From Polycladomyces zharkentensis (GTDB taxonomy: Bacteria; Bacillota; Bacilli; Thermoactinomycetales; JIR-001), in the NCBI RefSeq assembly GCF_016938855.1, contig NZ_JAFHAP010000008.1, positions 62,280 through 126,279 of the forward strand: 64,000 nt of DNA. The letters run 5' to 3'. Below the pieces are notes generated by a model, which worked only from the letters and a program-made list of their open reading frames with translations, searched no databases and was not told the DNA's origin. Shown piece by piece: positions 42,617-52,088 of the stretch (its first letter is position 1; every line of letters starts with the position of its first letter). The position numbers were made by a program, and so were the translations under genes.

Positions 42617-43564
42617 ATGTTTTGGATCGACGGACATTGCGATGTGTTATATAAAATGTGGAAATCCGGGGGCCAACTTTCCTTTTATGCCCCCGATTCT
42701 TCATTGGACGTCACATTCTGTTCCGCACAGCGGTCTCGCCTGTTGATGCAGGTGTTTGCCATTTGGGTGCCGGAGGAGGTGCCGCGTCACCATACTTGGC
42801 ATGTGGCGCTGAAGCAGGTGGATCTGTTTTATGAGCGCATCGTGGGCGACGGTGCTCGTACGTTTGTCATCACGGAAAGTTCCCAGCTGGATCAACTTGG
42901 GGAAGGGAAGCTGGGTGCTTTTTTATTGTTGGAAGGAGCGGATGCCCTGCAGGGAGAACTTGCTTACCTGCGAACGTTGTATCGTTTGGGTGTGCGGCAA
43001 GTGGGTTTGACCTGGAATCACGCCAACGAAGTGGCCGATGGAATCGAGGAACCGCGCGGCGGCGGGTTGACCCGATTCGGTCGGCAGCTAATGAAGGAAA
43101 TGGCCAGATTGGGTATGATTGTAGATGTATCCCATTTGTCGGTCAGAGGATTTTGGGATGTGATGGAACATACGGACGTACCTGTTGTCGCGTCCCATTC
43201 CAACTGCTATGCCGTTTGCCCGCATCCGCGTAATCTGAGTGACGATCAAATCCGGGCATTGATCGAACGCGGCGGATTGATTGGCATCACATTCGTACCC
43301 AAATTCGTCCATCTGCCGGAGAAGGAGGTATGTTGGGATCATTTGTTCCGGCATATCGACCATATCTGTCATTTGGGCGGAGCGGGGTCAATCGCGTTCG
43401 GATCGGATTTCGACGGAACAGAGGAGAAAATTCCCGGTTTGGCGCATGCGGGAGATTTTGCGCATCTTGCTGAAAAGCTGATGAAACGGTATCCGGAGGA
43501 GTGGGTCCGAAAGTGGACAGGTGAAAATTGGTTGGCATTTTACCGCACATACCTGAGAAATTGA
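42617..43564 (+). CDS. Membrane dipeptidase family (peptidase M19)
   Basis: The 315-residue amidohydrolase-fold zinc enzyme has the metal ligands DGHCD (5-9), the bridging Glu in LLLEGADAL, His in IVDVSHLSVRGF, His in VASHSN and the substrate Asp in GSDFDGTEE. M19 enzymes cleave dipeptides, including D-amino-acid-containing ones; the locus does not reveal the specific substrate. It stands alone between two terminators or gaps, and the 245 bases after it hold no obvious element beyond the korA ribosome site. Confidence 0.9.
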   Translation: MFWIDGHCDVLYKMWKSGGQLSFYAPDSSLDVTFCSAQRSRLLMQVFAIWVPEEVPRHHTWHVALKQVDLFYERIVGDGARTFVITESSQLDQLGEGKLGAFLLLEGADALQGELAYLRTLYRLGVRQVGLTWNHANEVADGIEEPRGGGLTRFGRQLMKEMARLGMIVDVSHLSVRGFWDVMEHTDVPVVASHSNCYAVCPHPRNLSDDQIRALIERGGLIGITFVPKFVHLPEKEVCWDHLFRHIDHICHLGGAGSIAFGSDFDGTEEKIPGLAHAGDFAHLAEKLMKRYPEEWVRKWTGENWLAFYRTYLRN

Positions 43565-43809
43565 GTGGTTATGAATAATCGCCAGAAAATCAGCTGACGG
43601 GGGGCGCAAGAGGAAAAATCCACCCGAAAAACGGCGGATAAGATAGGAATTCGTCGGATGAGCAGTTGCTTTTTATTTTACAAGGGAATAGAATTGATTA
43701 ATGATGAACCGTTACCGTTCTTTCTGGTACAGAAAAGGACAAAGGTACGGTATCTTTCACCATTTTTTGTTTTTCAGATAGTCGCAGGGCATCTAAAGGA
43801 GATGAGTTC

Positions 43810-45570
43810 ATGGTCAAGCAGCTTTCGTGGAAGGTGGGCGGACAACAGGGAGAAGGGATTGACAGTACAGGCGAGATATTTGCCACCGCGTTGAACCGGA
43901 TGGGCTATTACCTGTACGGATATCGTCACTTTTCCTCTCGGATCAAGGGAGGGCACTCCAATACCAAGATTCGCATCAGTATCCGCCCGATCCGCGCCAT
44001 TTCCGACGAGCTGGATATTTTGGTCGCTTTTGATCAGGAAACCATTGATCTGAACGCGTACGAGCTTCATGAAGGCGGCGTGATTTTGGCGGATGCCAAA
44101 TTCAATCCGCAAATCCCGGAAGGGGTACCTGCGCGGCTGTTTACGGTTCCGTTTACCAAAATCGCGGAAGAAGTGGGCTTGGCCCAGATGAAAAACATGG
44201 TCGCCGTAGGCGCTTCCAGTGCGCTTCTGGGATTGCCGGTGAATGCGTTCAAAAGTGTCATCGAGGAGAGGTTTTCCCGGAAAGGCCAGACGGTCGTGGA
44301 CAAAAACATGGACGCGATCGAACGGGGAGCCCGATTTATCATAGAGCAGACGGGAGGACCTCTGCCGGAGCTGCAACTGGAAAAATCGGACGGAAAAAAA
44401 CGTTTGTACATGATCGGTAACGATGCGATCGCGTTGGGCGCCATTGCTGCCGGTTGTCGGATCATGGCAGCTTACCCGATTACACCGTCGTCAGAAATCA
44501 TGGAATATCTCATCAAAAAACTGCCGGAATTCGGCGGGACGGTTGTGCAAACCGAAGATGAAATCGCTGCCATTTCCATGGTGATCGGTGCCAATTACGG
44601 CGGCGTTCGTGCGATGACGGCCTCTGCAGGCCCGGGCTTGTCCCTGATGACGGAAGCGATCGGTTTGGCAGGCATGACCGAAACCCCTGCTGTCATTGTC
44701 AACACGCAGCGCGGGGGTCCCAGCACGGGTTTGCCGACCAAACAGGAGCAAAGCGATATTCTGGCGATGCTCTACAGCACGCACGGGGAAATTCCGAAAA
44801 TCGTGATTGCGCCGAGCACGGCGGAAGAATGCTTCTATGATACGATTCAGGCGTTCAACTTGGCGGAAAAATATCAATGCCCGGTCATCATTTTGTCTGA
44901 CTTGGCTCTGTCGCTTGGGAAGCAAACCGTAGAACCGCTGGACTACAACCGGATTCAAATCGACCGCGGGCAACTGTTGCCGCCGGAAACGGAATTGCCG
45001 GCATTGGAAGACTCGCAGTTGTTCAAACGCTATCAATTCACGGAAAGCGGCGTGTCTCCGCGGGTATTGCCGGGTACCAAACATGGTCTGCATCACGTGA
45101 CAGGCGTGGAACACGACGAAACGGGTCGTCCGTCGGAAAACCCGGTCAACCGCAAAAAAATGATGGAAAAACGGCTCAAAAAGCTGGCGAACGGCATCGA
45201 GTTCGAAAACCCGATCATTGCCGACGCACCGCATGAGGAGCCGGATTTGTTACTTGTCGGATTGTGCTCCACTCGCGGCACCATCCACGAAGCGATGGAG
45301 CGGCTGGAAAAGGACGGCATCAAGGTGAACCACGTTCACATTCGTCAAGTGTTGCCGTTCCCGTCCGACGTTGTCCGGCCGTACATGGAGCGTGCAAAAA
45401 AAGTCGTCGTGGTGGAAAACAACGCGACCGGACAACTGTCCGCGTTGTTGAAACTGTATGTCGGCATGGCCGAGAAAATCGTTCATCTCGGCAAATACGA
45501 TGGCAACCCGTTCCTGCCCTCGGAAATCTACAACCAATGCAAGGAGCTGATGGTCCATGGCCACATTTAA
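43810..45570 (+). CDS. korA: 2-oxoacid:acceptor (ferredoxin) oxidoreductase, fused gamma-alpha subunit
   Basis: The 586-residue protein joins an N-terminal gamma domain (GGQQGEGIDSTGEIFATALN, residues 10-180) to an alpha/pyrimidine-binding domain (GNDAIALGAIAAGCRIMAAY, YPITPSSEIMEYL) and a C-terminal domain II. With the beta subunit downstream it should oxidatively decarboxylate a 2-oxoacid, most likely 2-oxoglutarate, to the acyl-CoA with ferredoxin. The 2-oxoglutarate preference is inferred from the KorA-like type, not proved. AAAGGAG precedes the ATG. It overlaps korB by 14 bases. Confidence 0.9.
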   Translation: MVKQLSWKVGGQQGEGIDSTGEIFATALNRMGYYLYGYRHFSSRIKGGHSNTKIRISIRPIRAISDELDILVAFDQETIDLNAYELHEGGVILADAKFNPQIPEGVPARLFTVPFTKIAEEVGLAQMKNMVAVGASSALLGLPVNAFKSVIEERFSRKGQTVVDKNMDAIERGARFIIEQTGGPLPELQLEKSDGKKRLYMIGNDAIALGAIAAGCRIMAAYPITPSSEIMEYLIKKLPEFGGTVVQTEDEIAAISMVIGANYGGVRAMTASAGPGLSLMTEAIGLAGMTETPAVIVNTQRGGPSTGLPTKQEQSDILAMLYSTHGEIPKIVIAPSTAEECFYDTIQAFNLAEKYQCPVIILSDLALSLGKQTVEPLDYNRIQIDRGQLLPPETELPALEDSQLFKRYQFTESGVSPRVLPGTKHGLHHVTGVEHDETGRPSENPVNRKKMMEKRLKKLANGIEFENPIIADAPHEEPDLLLVGLCSTRGTIHEAMERLEKDGIKVNHVHIRQVLPFPSDVVRPYMERAKKVVVVENNATGQLSALLKLYVGMAEKIVHLGKYDGNPFLPSEIYNQCKELMVHGHI

Positions 45571-46423
45571 AGATTTCCGCAACAAAGTGAAACCAAACTG
45601 GTGCCCGGGTTGCGGAGACTTCTCCGTATTGGCCGCCATGCAGCGTGCATTTGCCAATTTGGGGCTGGAACCGGAAGACGTGGCCATCGTGTCGGGAATC
45701 GGTTGTTCCGGACGGATTTCGGGATATGTCAACGCATACGGCTTCCACGGCATTCACGGACGTGCCCTGCCGATCGCACAGGGACTCAAACTGGCCAACC
45801 GTGAGCTTACCGTGGTGGCTGCCGGCGGTGACGGAGACGGATTCGCGATCGGGATGGGGCATACCATTCACGCCATTCGGCGCAACGTTGACATCACGTA
45901 CATTGTGATGGATAACCAAGTGTACGGCTTGACCAAAGGACAAACATCTCCGCGAAGCGAGATGGGCTTTAAAACGAAGAGCACGCCGAAAGGCTCCATC
46001 GAGGCACCGCTCGCACCGATGGAAATGGCTCTCACGGCAGGGGCCGGCTTTGTGGCGCAGGCGGTGTCCAGCGACCTGAAACAGTTGACGCACATCATCG
46101 AAGAGGGGATCAAACACAAGGGCTTCTCCCTCATCAACGTCTACAGCCCGTGCGTCACCTACAACAAGGTGAACACCTACGACTGGTTCAAAGAGCATCT
46201 GGTGAACTTGGAAAAAGATGAATCATATGATCCGTCGGACCGGCAGGCAGCGATGCAAAAGCTGATGGAGCACAACGGACTGGTCACCGGAATCATTTAT
46301 CAGAACAAGGATTGCAAATCGTATGAGGACCTGATTCCGGGCTTCCGTGAAACGGCGTTGTGCAAGCAAGACCTGAAAATTACCCAAGAACAGTTTGACA
46401 AGTTGGTCGCTGAGTTCGCATAA
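45557..46423 (+). CDS. korB: 2-oxoacid:ferredoxin oxidoreductase beta subunit
   Basis: The 288-residue thiamine-diphosphate subunit has the cluster/TPP-associated CPGCGDF (16-22), SGIGCSGR, and the TPP-metal motif GGDGDGFAIG with the terminal asparagine in VMDNQVYG. Two-subunit enzymes of this type in Bacillales link the citric acid cycle to ferredoxin reduction. The start lies within korA, so stoichiometric expression is likely. A strong terminator follows. Confidence 0.92.
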   Translation: MATFKDFRNKVKPNWCPGCGDFSVLAAMQRAFANLGLEPEDVAIVSGIGCSGRISGYVNAYGFHGIHGRALPIAQGLKLANRELTVVAAGGDGDGFAIGMGHTIHAIRRNVDITYIVMDNQVYGLTKGQTSPRSEMGFKTKSTPKGSIEAPLAPMEMALTAGAGFVAQAVSSDLKQLTHIIEEGIKHKGFSLINVYSPCVTYNKVNTYDWFKEHLVNLEKDESYDPSDRQAAMQKLMEHNGLVTGIIYQNKDCKSYEDLIPGFRETALCKQDLKITQEQFDKLVAEFA

Positions 46424-46435
46424 AGGGCCTGACTC

Positions 46436-46467
46436 AAGCCGCTTTCCCAAAGGGAAGCGGCTTTTTT
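46436..46467 (+). terminator. Intrinsic terminator of korAB
   Basis: AAGCCGCTTTCCC pairs with GGGAAGCGGCTT (46436-46448 and 46452-46463, one bulged base), followed by TTTT. Confidence 0.85.
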
Positions 46468-46594
46468 CATCAAAAACGGGTAAAGTGCAATTGCCGGTGA
46501 AAAGCTGTACGCGGGCATGTCTGACAGTGGCGAGAATCGGGGAGCTTTTTCCCCGGGAAGTGACTTCACCACAGTTAAAAAGGATGTGATAAGT

Positions 46595-47335
46595 GTGCGG
46601 TGGACGGTATTGGGTTACCAATCTCCCTATCCGGGAGCAGGGGGAGCGACACCGGGGTATTTGCTGGAATCAGGGGAGAGGCGCATATTGATCGATTGCG
46701 GAAGCGGTGTGTTGTCCCAATTGGATCGGTATTGCCGACCATATGAACTGGATGCGGTCGTGTTGTCCCATTTGCATCATGACCACATCGCCGACTTTTT
46801 CGTGCTGCAGTACGCGATCCGATTGGCGAGACAAATGGGGCGCCGCACGAGTCCGCTCACCGTGTATGCACCGGGAGTCCCGGAAAAATGGGGCCGTCTC
46901 CTGACATATCATGATGCAATTGATTGGCGTCCCATCGAGAAACATCGGGAAACGTCTGTGGGAAGCGTGCGTTTGTCGTTTCACCGGACGGACCACCCCA
47001 TTCCCTGTTATGCGGTGTTGGCCGACAACGGGAGAAGCCGGATTCTGTATGGTGCGGATGCGGGTCCGCGAACAGATTGGGGCCGAATGGCACAATCCCC
47101 TGATCTGTTTGTATGCGAAGCAACCTATTTGAAACGAAATGTCCCTCCACATCCGAGCGGTCATCTCTCGGCGGAGCAAGCAGCTGTGGCGGCCGAACGA
47201 ATCGGCGCCAAACGGTTGCTCTTGACACATTTGTTTCCGGAATACGCTCCGGAAGAGGTGAAGCGTGAAGCGCATCCGCATTTTTCGGGTACACTGTACG
47301 TAGCCGGGATCGGTTTTTCAATTCGGTTGGGGTAA
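46595..47335 (+). CDS. Metallo-beta-lactamase fold hydrolase, YhfI-like
   Basis: The 246-residue protein has the zinc motif His59-x-His61-x-Asp63-His64 (LSHLHHDHIAD), GADAGPRTDW and CEATYLKRN, the pattern of RNase Z-like/YhfI phosphodiesterases. Substrate unknown. GTG 46595 is preferred: AAAAGGATG lies upstream and the N-terminus then matches the family (RWTVLGYQSPYPG, then ATPGYLL). The upstream in-frame 26 residues read across non-coding sequence. A short hairpin AATGTCC/GGACATT follows the stop. Confidence 0.85.
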   Translation: MRWTVLGYQSPYPGAGGATPGYLLESGERRILIDCGSGVLSQLDRYCRPYELDAVVLSHLHHDHIADFFVLQYAIRLARQMGRRTSPLTVYAPGVPEKWGRLLTYHDAIDWRPIEKHRETSVGSVRLSFHRTDHPIPCYAVLADNGRSRILYGADAGPRTDWGRMAQSPDLFVCEATYLKRNVPPHPSGHLSAEQAAVAAERIGAKRLLLTHLFPEYAPEEVKREAHPHFSGTLYVAGIGFSIRLG

Positions 47336-47444
47336 TGTCCGTTTACAATGGACATTTCCCATTCCCGAACTTTGGATAATGGTGTATAATCATCGTGAAA
47401 TCATAGTATCGCTGTCATTTTATGATGGGGAAGGAGTGTCCATT

Positions 47445-48485
47445 GTGGGCGGAACAATGCGCGCCTTGGTGAAACATCATGCCGGATTCGGCGCAGAGTT
47501 GCGGGAGGTGCCGATTCCGGATTATGGTCCCGATGAGGTGCTGATTCGCGTCAAGGCGACGAGCCTTTGCGGAACCGATGTTCATATCTATTTGTACGAC
47601 GATTGGGCCAAAAGCCGGGTGAAACCGCCGTATGTTTTCGGTCACGAGTTTTCGGGAGAAGTGATGGCCGTCGGGGATCAGGTGACTTCCTTTCAGGTGG
47701 GGGATCACGTGTCGGCGGAAACCCATATCGTGTGTTACGAATGTCCGCAGTGCCGGCGGGGCGAATATCACGTCTGCCAAAACACACAGATTATCGGTGT
47801 GGATCGGCAGGGTTGCTTTGCCGAATACGTGGTGATGCCGGCGAAAAACTTGTGGAAAAACAGCAAAAGCCTGCCGTTTGAAGTGGCCACGTTGATGGAG
47901 CCGATGGGCAACGCCGTACACACGGTGCTTTCCGGCCCGATTGCCGGCAAGACGGTGGCGGTGATCGGTTGCGGTCCGATCGGGTTGATGGCCATTTCGG
48001 TGGCACGGGCGAGTGGGGCATCCAAAGTGCTGGCACTGGACGTGAACGAATATCGTTTGGATATGGCCGTGCAGATGGGAGCGACCCATATTGTACATGC
48101 ACGAAATGAAGACCCGGTCAAAAAAGTATTGTCGCTGACAGGGGATCAGGGAGTGGACGTCGTATTGGAAATGTCGGGTCATCCCGTTGCCATCCAACAG
48201 GGGCTCAAGATGTTGACCATGGGTGGGCGAATCTCGATGTTGGGTCTCCCGACGCGTCCGGTGGAGTTGGATATCACCAACGACATCGTGTTCAAGGGGA
48301 TTCAGATCCATGGCATTACCGGCCGGAAAATGTTTGAGACTTGGGAGCAGACGGCAGGATTGCTCGAGTCTGAACAAGTGATCCTGGAGCCGTTGATTAC
48401 CCACAAGTTCCCGCTGGAAGAGTTTGAGCAAGCATTTGAACTGATGATGAGCGGCAAATCCGGCAAAGTGATTTTGTTGCCCTGA
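47445..48485 (+). CDS. tdh: L-threonine 3-dehydrogenase
   Basis: Tdh oxidises threonine to 2-amino-3-ketobutyrate with NAD. The 346-residue medium-chain dehydrogenase has the catalytic-zinc Cys in TSLCGTDVHIY, the GHEFSG motif, structural-zinc cysteines CYECPQCRRGEYHVC, the NAD motif VIGCGPIGLMA and GITGRKMFETW specific to Tdh. GTG 47445, seven bases after GGAAGGAGTG, gives the usual length; Met at 47457 is a less well-spaced alternative. A TATAAT near 47383 may be its -10 element. kbl follows. Confidence 0.95.
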   Translation: MGGTMRALVKHHAGFGAELREVPIPDYGPDEVLIRVKATSLCGTDVHIYLYDDWAKSRVKPPYVFGHEFSGEVMAVGDQVTSFQVGDHVSAETHIVCYECPQCRRGEYHVCQNTQIIGVDRQGCFAEYVVMPAKNLWKNSKSLPFEVATLMEPMGNAVHTVLSGPIAGKTVAVIGCGPIGLMAISVARASGASKVLALDVNEYRLDMAVQMGATHIVHARNEDPVKKVLSLTGDQGVDVVLEMSGHPVAIQQGLKMLTMGGRISMLGLPTRPVELDITNDIVFKGIQIHGITGRKMFETWEQTAGLLESEQVILEPLITHKFPLEEFEQAFELMMSGKSGKVILLP

Positions 48486-48551
48486 GCAGGGTTTACAGTC
48501 TGCTTTTTCTGTTTTGGAGATGTGGATATCATGAATCGAGGAGGGGACCTC

Positions 48552-49727
48552 GTGAAAGGGTTTGAACACCTGGAGCAGGAAATCGACCAATGGAAGAAAG
48601 AAGGAGTATTTCGTCCGCTGACGGAGCTGGAGTCGGATCAGGGTTCCAGGGTGATCATCCGCGGAAAAGAAGTGATTCAGCTCTCTTCCAACAACTATCT
48701 CGGTCTGACCACGCACCCCCGTCTGAAACAGGCGGCACTGGAAGGGGTGGAACGCTACGGTGCTGGAACCGGTTCGGTTCGGACCATCGCCGGCACTTTT
48801 TCCATGCACGAAAACTTTGAGAAGCGGCTGGCCGAATTCAAACATACGGAAGCGGCATTGGTGTTTCAATCCGGCTTTACGGCCAACGTCGGGGTGATTT
48901 CGTCCATCCTGACGGAAGAAGACGTGGTGATCAGTGATGCGCTCAACCATGCCAGCATCATCGACGGCATCCGTCTGACCAAGGCACAGCGAAGGATTTA
49001 TCGTCACGCCGATTTGGATGATCTGGAAGCGGCGCTGAAGGAAACGCAGTCAGCCCGCAAGCGGCTGATTGTCACCGACGGGGTTTTCAGCATGGATGGT
49101 GATATCGCACCGCTCCCGGACATCGTTGAGCTGGCCGAGAAGTATGATGCGTTGGTCATGGTGGACGATGCGCACGCCAGCGGTGTGTTGGGCAAAAACG
49201 GTCGCGGAACGGTGGACCATTTCGGTCTGCACGGACGGGTTCATATCCAAGTGGGTACGCTGTCCAAAGCGATCGGGGTGTTGGGCGGATATGTGGCCGG
49301 TCCGAAAGTATTGCGAGACTACCTCATTCACCGGGCGCGCCCGTTCCTGTTCAGCACCTCCCATCCGCCGGCCGTCACCGCGGCTTGTCAGGCGGCGTTG
49401 GATGTTCTGCTGGAAGAACCGGAATTGATCGACCGACTGTGGGATAACACCCGTTTCTTCAAACAAGGGTTGGAATCGCTTGGCTTCAACACCGGCAAGA
49501 GCGAGACTCCGATCACACCGGTCATCGTCGGTGAAGGGGCAAAGGCGATGGCGTTGTCTGACGCGTTATTTGAAGAGGGCGTCTACGCTCAGGGCATTGC
49601 TTATCCGACCGTCCCCAAAGGCGAGGCACGCGTTCGGACGATCGTGACCGCACAACATACCAAAGAAGAGCTGGAACAAGCGTTGCATGCATTTGAAAAA
49701 GCGGGCAAAAAACTGGGGATTATCTAG
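48552..49727 (+). CDS. kbl: 2-amino-3-ketobutyrate coenzyme A ligase (glycine C-acetyltransferase)
   Basis: Kbl converts 2-amino-3-ketobutyrate and CoA to glycine and acetyl-CoA, completing threonine breakdown begun by Tdh. The 391-residue alpha-oxoamine synthase has [31 protein letters not shown] and the PLP lysine in [16 protein letters not shown] 48552 after GAGGAGGGG gives the family N-terminus and length; ten residues upstream in frame are dropped. A repeat element begins at the base after its stop codon. Confidence 0.95.
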   Translation: MKGFEHLEQEIDQWKKEGVFRPLTELESDQGSRVIIRGKEVIQLSSNNYLGLTTHPRLKQAALEGVERYGAGTGSVRTIAGTFSMHENFEKRLAEFKHTEAALVFQSGFTANVGVISSILTEEDVVISDALNHASIIDGIRLTKAQRRIYRHADLDDLEAALKETQSARKRLIVTDGVFSMDGDIAPLPDIVELAEKYDALVMVDDAHASGVLGKNGRGTVDHFGLHGRVHIQVGTLSKAIGVLGGYVAGPKVLRDYLIHRARPFLFSTSHPPAVTAACQAALDVLLEEPELIDRLWDNTRFFKQGLESLGFNTGKSETPITPVIVGEGAKAMALSDALFEEGVYAQGIAYPTVPKGEARVRTIVTAQHTKEELEQALHAFEKAGKKLGII

Positions 49728-49962
49728 GGCGCGTCTGGTAAATCCGTAAGGGAGCAAATATTTTTCCCAAGTGAGAGACTGACCAAGCCCTGTCAAGCAA
49801 AGACCCGGAAAGCGCAGGAATGAAGTCGCGGGCAACTTCCTCTCAGCGAAGCGTACTGTGCCCGCGTCCTGTGCTCCGGTGTAGCGCCCATGACTTGCTT
49901 CCCTTGCAGGGCGCAGGTGGAGCGAGCCGGGAAAGCATTAGACAGTATTCACCAGACACGCT
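49728..49962 (+). repeat. Dispersed repeat family 1, copy 2 (MITE-like, structured)
   Basis: This 235-bp unit begins GGCGCGTCTGGT and ends CCAGACACGCTC and is homologous end to end with 9300-9519. The inner hairpin here is CGCGGGCA (49828-49835) with TGCCCGCG (49860-49867); relative to copy 1 one pair has changed from A-T to G-C on both sides. There is no coding frame of note. Confidence 0.8.
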
Positions 49963-50000
49963 CCAGAGGTTTCGTGAATGGGATACCGTTCATCCCTTGG

Positions 50001-50064
50001 TCAGCATTTCCCGTCAAGTGCCGAGCTGAGGCAGGGAAAGCGGAACCCGCTGTGTTTGTCAACA
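50001..50064 (-). repeat. Dispersed repeat family 2, copy C (partial, inverted)
   Basis: Read on the minus strand: TTGACAAACACAGCGGGTTC, then CTTTCCCTGCCTCAGCTC, then GACGGGAAATGC. This corresponds to the left two-thirds of copy A at 18251, with a shortened centre. It sits between repeat family 1 copy 2 and a terminator. Confidence 0.55.
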
Positions 50065-50069
50065 GCTTC

Positions 50070-50106
50070 AGCGCCTTCCGATTGATTCACGGAAGGCGCT
50101 TTTTTT
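50070..50106 (+). terminator. Intrinsic terminator upstream of the class II aldolase-like gene
   Basis: AGCGCCTTCCG (50070-50080) pairs with CGGAAGGCGCT (50090-50100), followed by a run of T to 50106. Confidence 0.85.
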
Positions 50107-50168
50107 ACACATGAAAATACCCTTGGTTGGAAACGATAACAGAAAATACCATACAGGGGTGTGAGAGC

Positions 50169-51257
50169 ATGAAGGCATTTTGCATGGTGGGAGATTGGCG
50201 AAAAACCCCCTCAATGGAACGGTTTGCGGATGGACTTCGCCGCGTGATGACGGCCAACGGCTATGCATATATTGTAGAACCACGGTCGGATGTGCAATTG
50301 GTGTTCAACTTCGTTGATCCGCTCCAGCCGCGTCATTTTCATCGGGAAGGCAAGGGCACGTTCGTGGTGACGGTCGTGGAGAACGATCAACCGGCATCCG
50401 ACATTCTCAAAGCGGGCTACCCGATCTTGGTTCGCTCACTGGGCAACATGATGATTTACTCGGATGTCTCCGGTGCAAAACCGCAAACGTATTTCATCAC
50501 GCTGGAACAAGGATGTTATCCCGTAAGAGCGGATGATGACGAGGAACGCTTTTACCAACGCGTATTTGAACGTTTGCGCCCACTGGCGACGGCCAGGTTG
50601 GTGATCGACAACCGGTTTGATCCGGATTTGCCGGAAGAATTGTGGGAAGGGGATCAGTTGACGCAGGGGATCAATCGGGCCGGAAAATGGTTGGACAGCA
50701 TGAACCTGCTTCCCACACCGTTTCCGCTCGAAGAATTGGTGTCTCCCCGTGAGCTGCGACACATCAAACGTTTGTACGGTATTGGCGGTCTCAGCTACGG
50801 CAACCTCAGCGCGCGAAAGGATCAAAACCGGTTCTGGATGAGTGCCAGCGGGGTCAACAAAGCCAATCTGGAGCGGGTGGGACAAGATATCCTGCTCATC
50901 AAAGGGTATGATGACAAAAACCAAGCAATGGAGATCAGTGTGCCGCCCCATGTAAAACCGCGCAGAGCGTCCGTGGATGCGATCGAACATTGGATGATTT
51001 ATACGGAACATCCTCAAGTCGGGGCGATCGTGCACGTTCACGCATGGATGGACGGCGTTCCCTCTACCGAAATCAACTACCCTTGCGGAACGCTGGAGCT
51101 GGCCGAGGCGGTGGCGGAACACATCCGTCGGGCGGAAGATCCTTCCCGGGCGGTGGTGGGGCTGAAAAATCACGGATTAACAATCACGGGAAGGGATTTG
51201 GAAGATATTTTCGAAAGGATCGACGGGAAGATCATTCCGCAGGTGCCGATGTCGTGA
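50169..51257 (+). CDS. Class II aldolase/adducin-domain protein with extra N-terminal domain
   Basis: The C-terminal 170 residues (about 190-362) form a class II aldolase/adducin domain: GGLSYGNLSAR, ASGVNKANL, zinc-ligand VHVHAWMDG and GLKNHGLTITG. The N-terminal about 185 residues (MKAFCMVGDWRKTPSMERFA, then RSDVQLVFNFVDP) are not part of that fold and I do not recognise them. Aldolase-fold enzymes act on sugar phosphates, but no substrate can be named here. ATG 50169 follows AGGGGTGTGAG. Downstream SDR and lipid kinase genes follow with gaps of 13 and 8 bases, forming a three-gene operon. Confidence 0.8.
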   Translation: MKAFCMVGDWRKTPSMERFADGLRRVMTANGYAYIVEPRSDVQLVFNFVDPLQPRHFHREGKGTFVVTVVENDQPASDILKAGYPILVRSLGNMMIYSDVSGAKPQTYFITLEQGCYPVRADDDEERFYQRVFERLRPLATARLVIDNRFDPDLPEELWEGDQLTQGINRAGKWLDSMNLLPTPFPLEELVSPRELRHIKRLYGIGGLSYGNLSARKDQNRFWMSASGVNKANLERVGQDILLIKGYDDKNQAMEISVPPHVKPRRASVDAIEHWMIYTEHPQVGAIVHVHAWMDGVPSTEINYPCGTLELAEAVAEHIRRAEDPSRAVVGLKNHGLTITGRDLEDIFERIDGKIIPQVPMS

Positions 51258-51270
51258 GGAGGAGATGATC

Positions 51271-52080
51271 ATGAGCGGGCGAATCGTGTTGGTCACGGGA
51301 GCCGCCGGCGGCATCGGGCGGGAAATCGTCCACCGATTGGCGGCACGGGGTGACCGAACGTTGTTGGTGGGAAGAAATGAAGCGTCATTGCAAACGTTGG
51401 CACGGGAGGTGCCGGGCGGAGAGGCAATGGTGTGCGATGTGACGAAGCGGAATCAGGTTGAGCGGCTCGTTGAGGATGTCATCACCCGATACGGCAGGTT
51501 GGACGTCTTGATCAACAATGCGGGTTACGGATGCTTCGGCGGCGCATTGGAGGTACCCATTGAAGACTACGCGGGTATGATGGAAGCAAACTATCTGGGA
51601 GCGGTTCACATGAGCTTGGCTTTCCTGCCCCACATGTTGCAAAGGGGTGCCGGGCGCATCGTCAACATCGCCTCCATCGCAGGATTGACGGGTGTTCCCA
51701 ATCTGGCGGGATATTGTGCATCCAAGTTTGCGCTGCTCGGGTTTTCAGAATCGCTTCAAATGGAATTTGCCCCGCGGATTCAAGTGGGTGTGCTTTGTCC
51801 GGGACCCGTGGATACGCCGTTTTTCCGAGGCGCGTCTCCGTCCCGGTATTTTCCCGCCCCGATCGCCCGCCGGACATTGCCGCCATCCGTGGTGGCCGAG
51901 CACGCGCTTCGGTTGATCGATCGCCCCCGGATCAAAGTGATCCCCCGGACGCTGGACATGGCCATCCGTCTGCGCCGCTGGTTTCCCCGGATGGCCATAC
52001 GCGTGACGGGATACTTGTACGATACGCTCCGGAAACAAAAATCCGCATCCGCCGTCTCCCCCCTCGCCGGGAAGGAGTGA
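51271..52080 (+). CDS. Short-chain dehydrogenase/reductase
   Basis: The 269-residue classical SDR has TGAAGGIG near residue 10, INNAGYG, Ser in NIASIAG and the catalytic pair in YCASK. The C-terminal 40 residues are longer and basic (RLRRWFPRMAIRVTGYLYDT), typical of membrane-associated SDRs that act on lipids or ketones. The substrate is unknown. ATG 51271 after GAGGAGGAG is preferred to ATG 51265, which lies too close to it. Position between an aldolase-like gene and a lipid kinase is consistent with lipid or precursor metabolism but does not prove it. Confidence 0.85.
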   Translation: MSGRIVLVTGAAGGIGREIVHRLAARGDRTLLVGRNEASLQTLAREVPGGEAMVCDVTKRNQVERLVEDVITRYGRLDVLINNAGYGCFGGALEVPIEDYAGMMEANYLGAVHMSLAFLPHMLQRGAGRIVNIASIAGLTGVPNLAGYCASKFALLGFSESLQMEFAPRIQVGVLCPGPVDTPFFRGASPSRYFPAPIARRTLPPSVVAEHALRLIDRPRIKVIPRTLDMAIRLRRWFPRMAIRVTGYLYDTLRKQKSASAVSPLAGKE

Positions 52081-52088
52081 AGCCTGAC

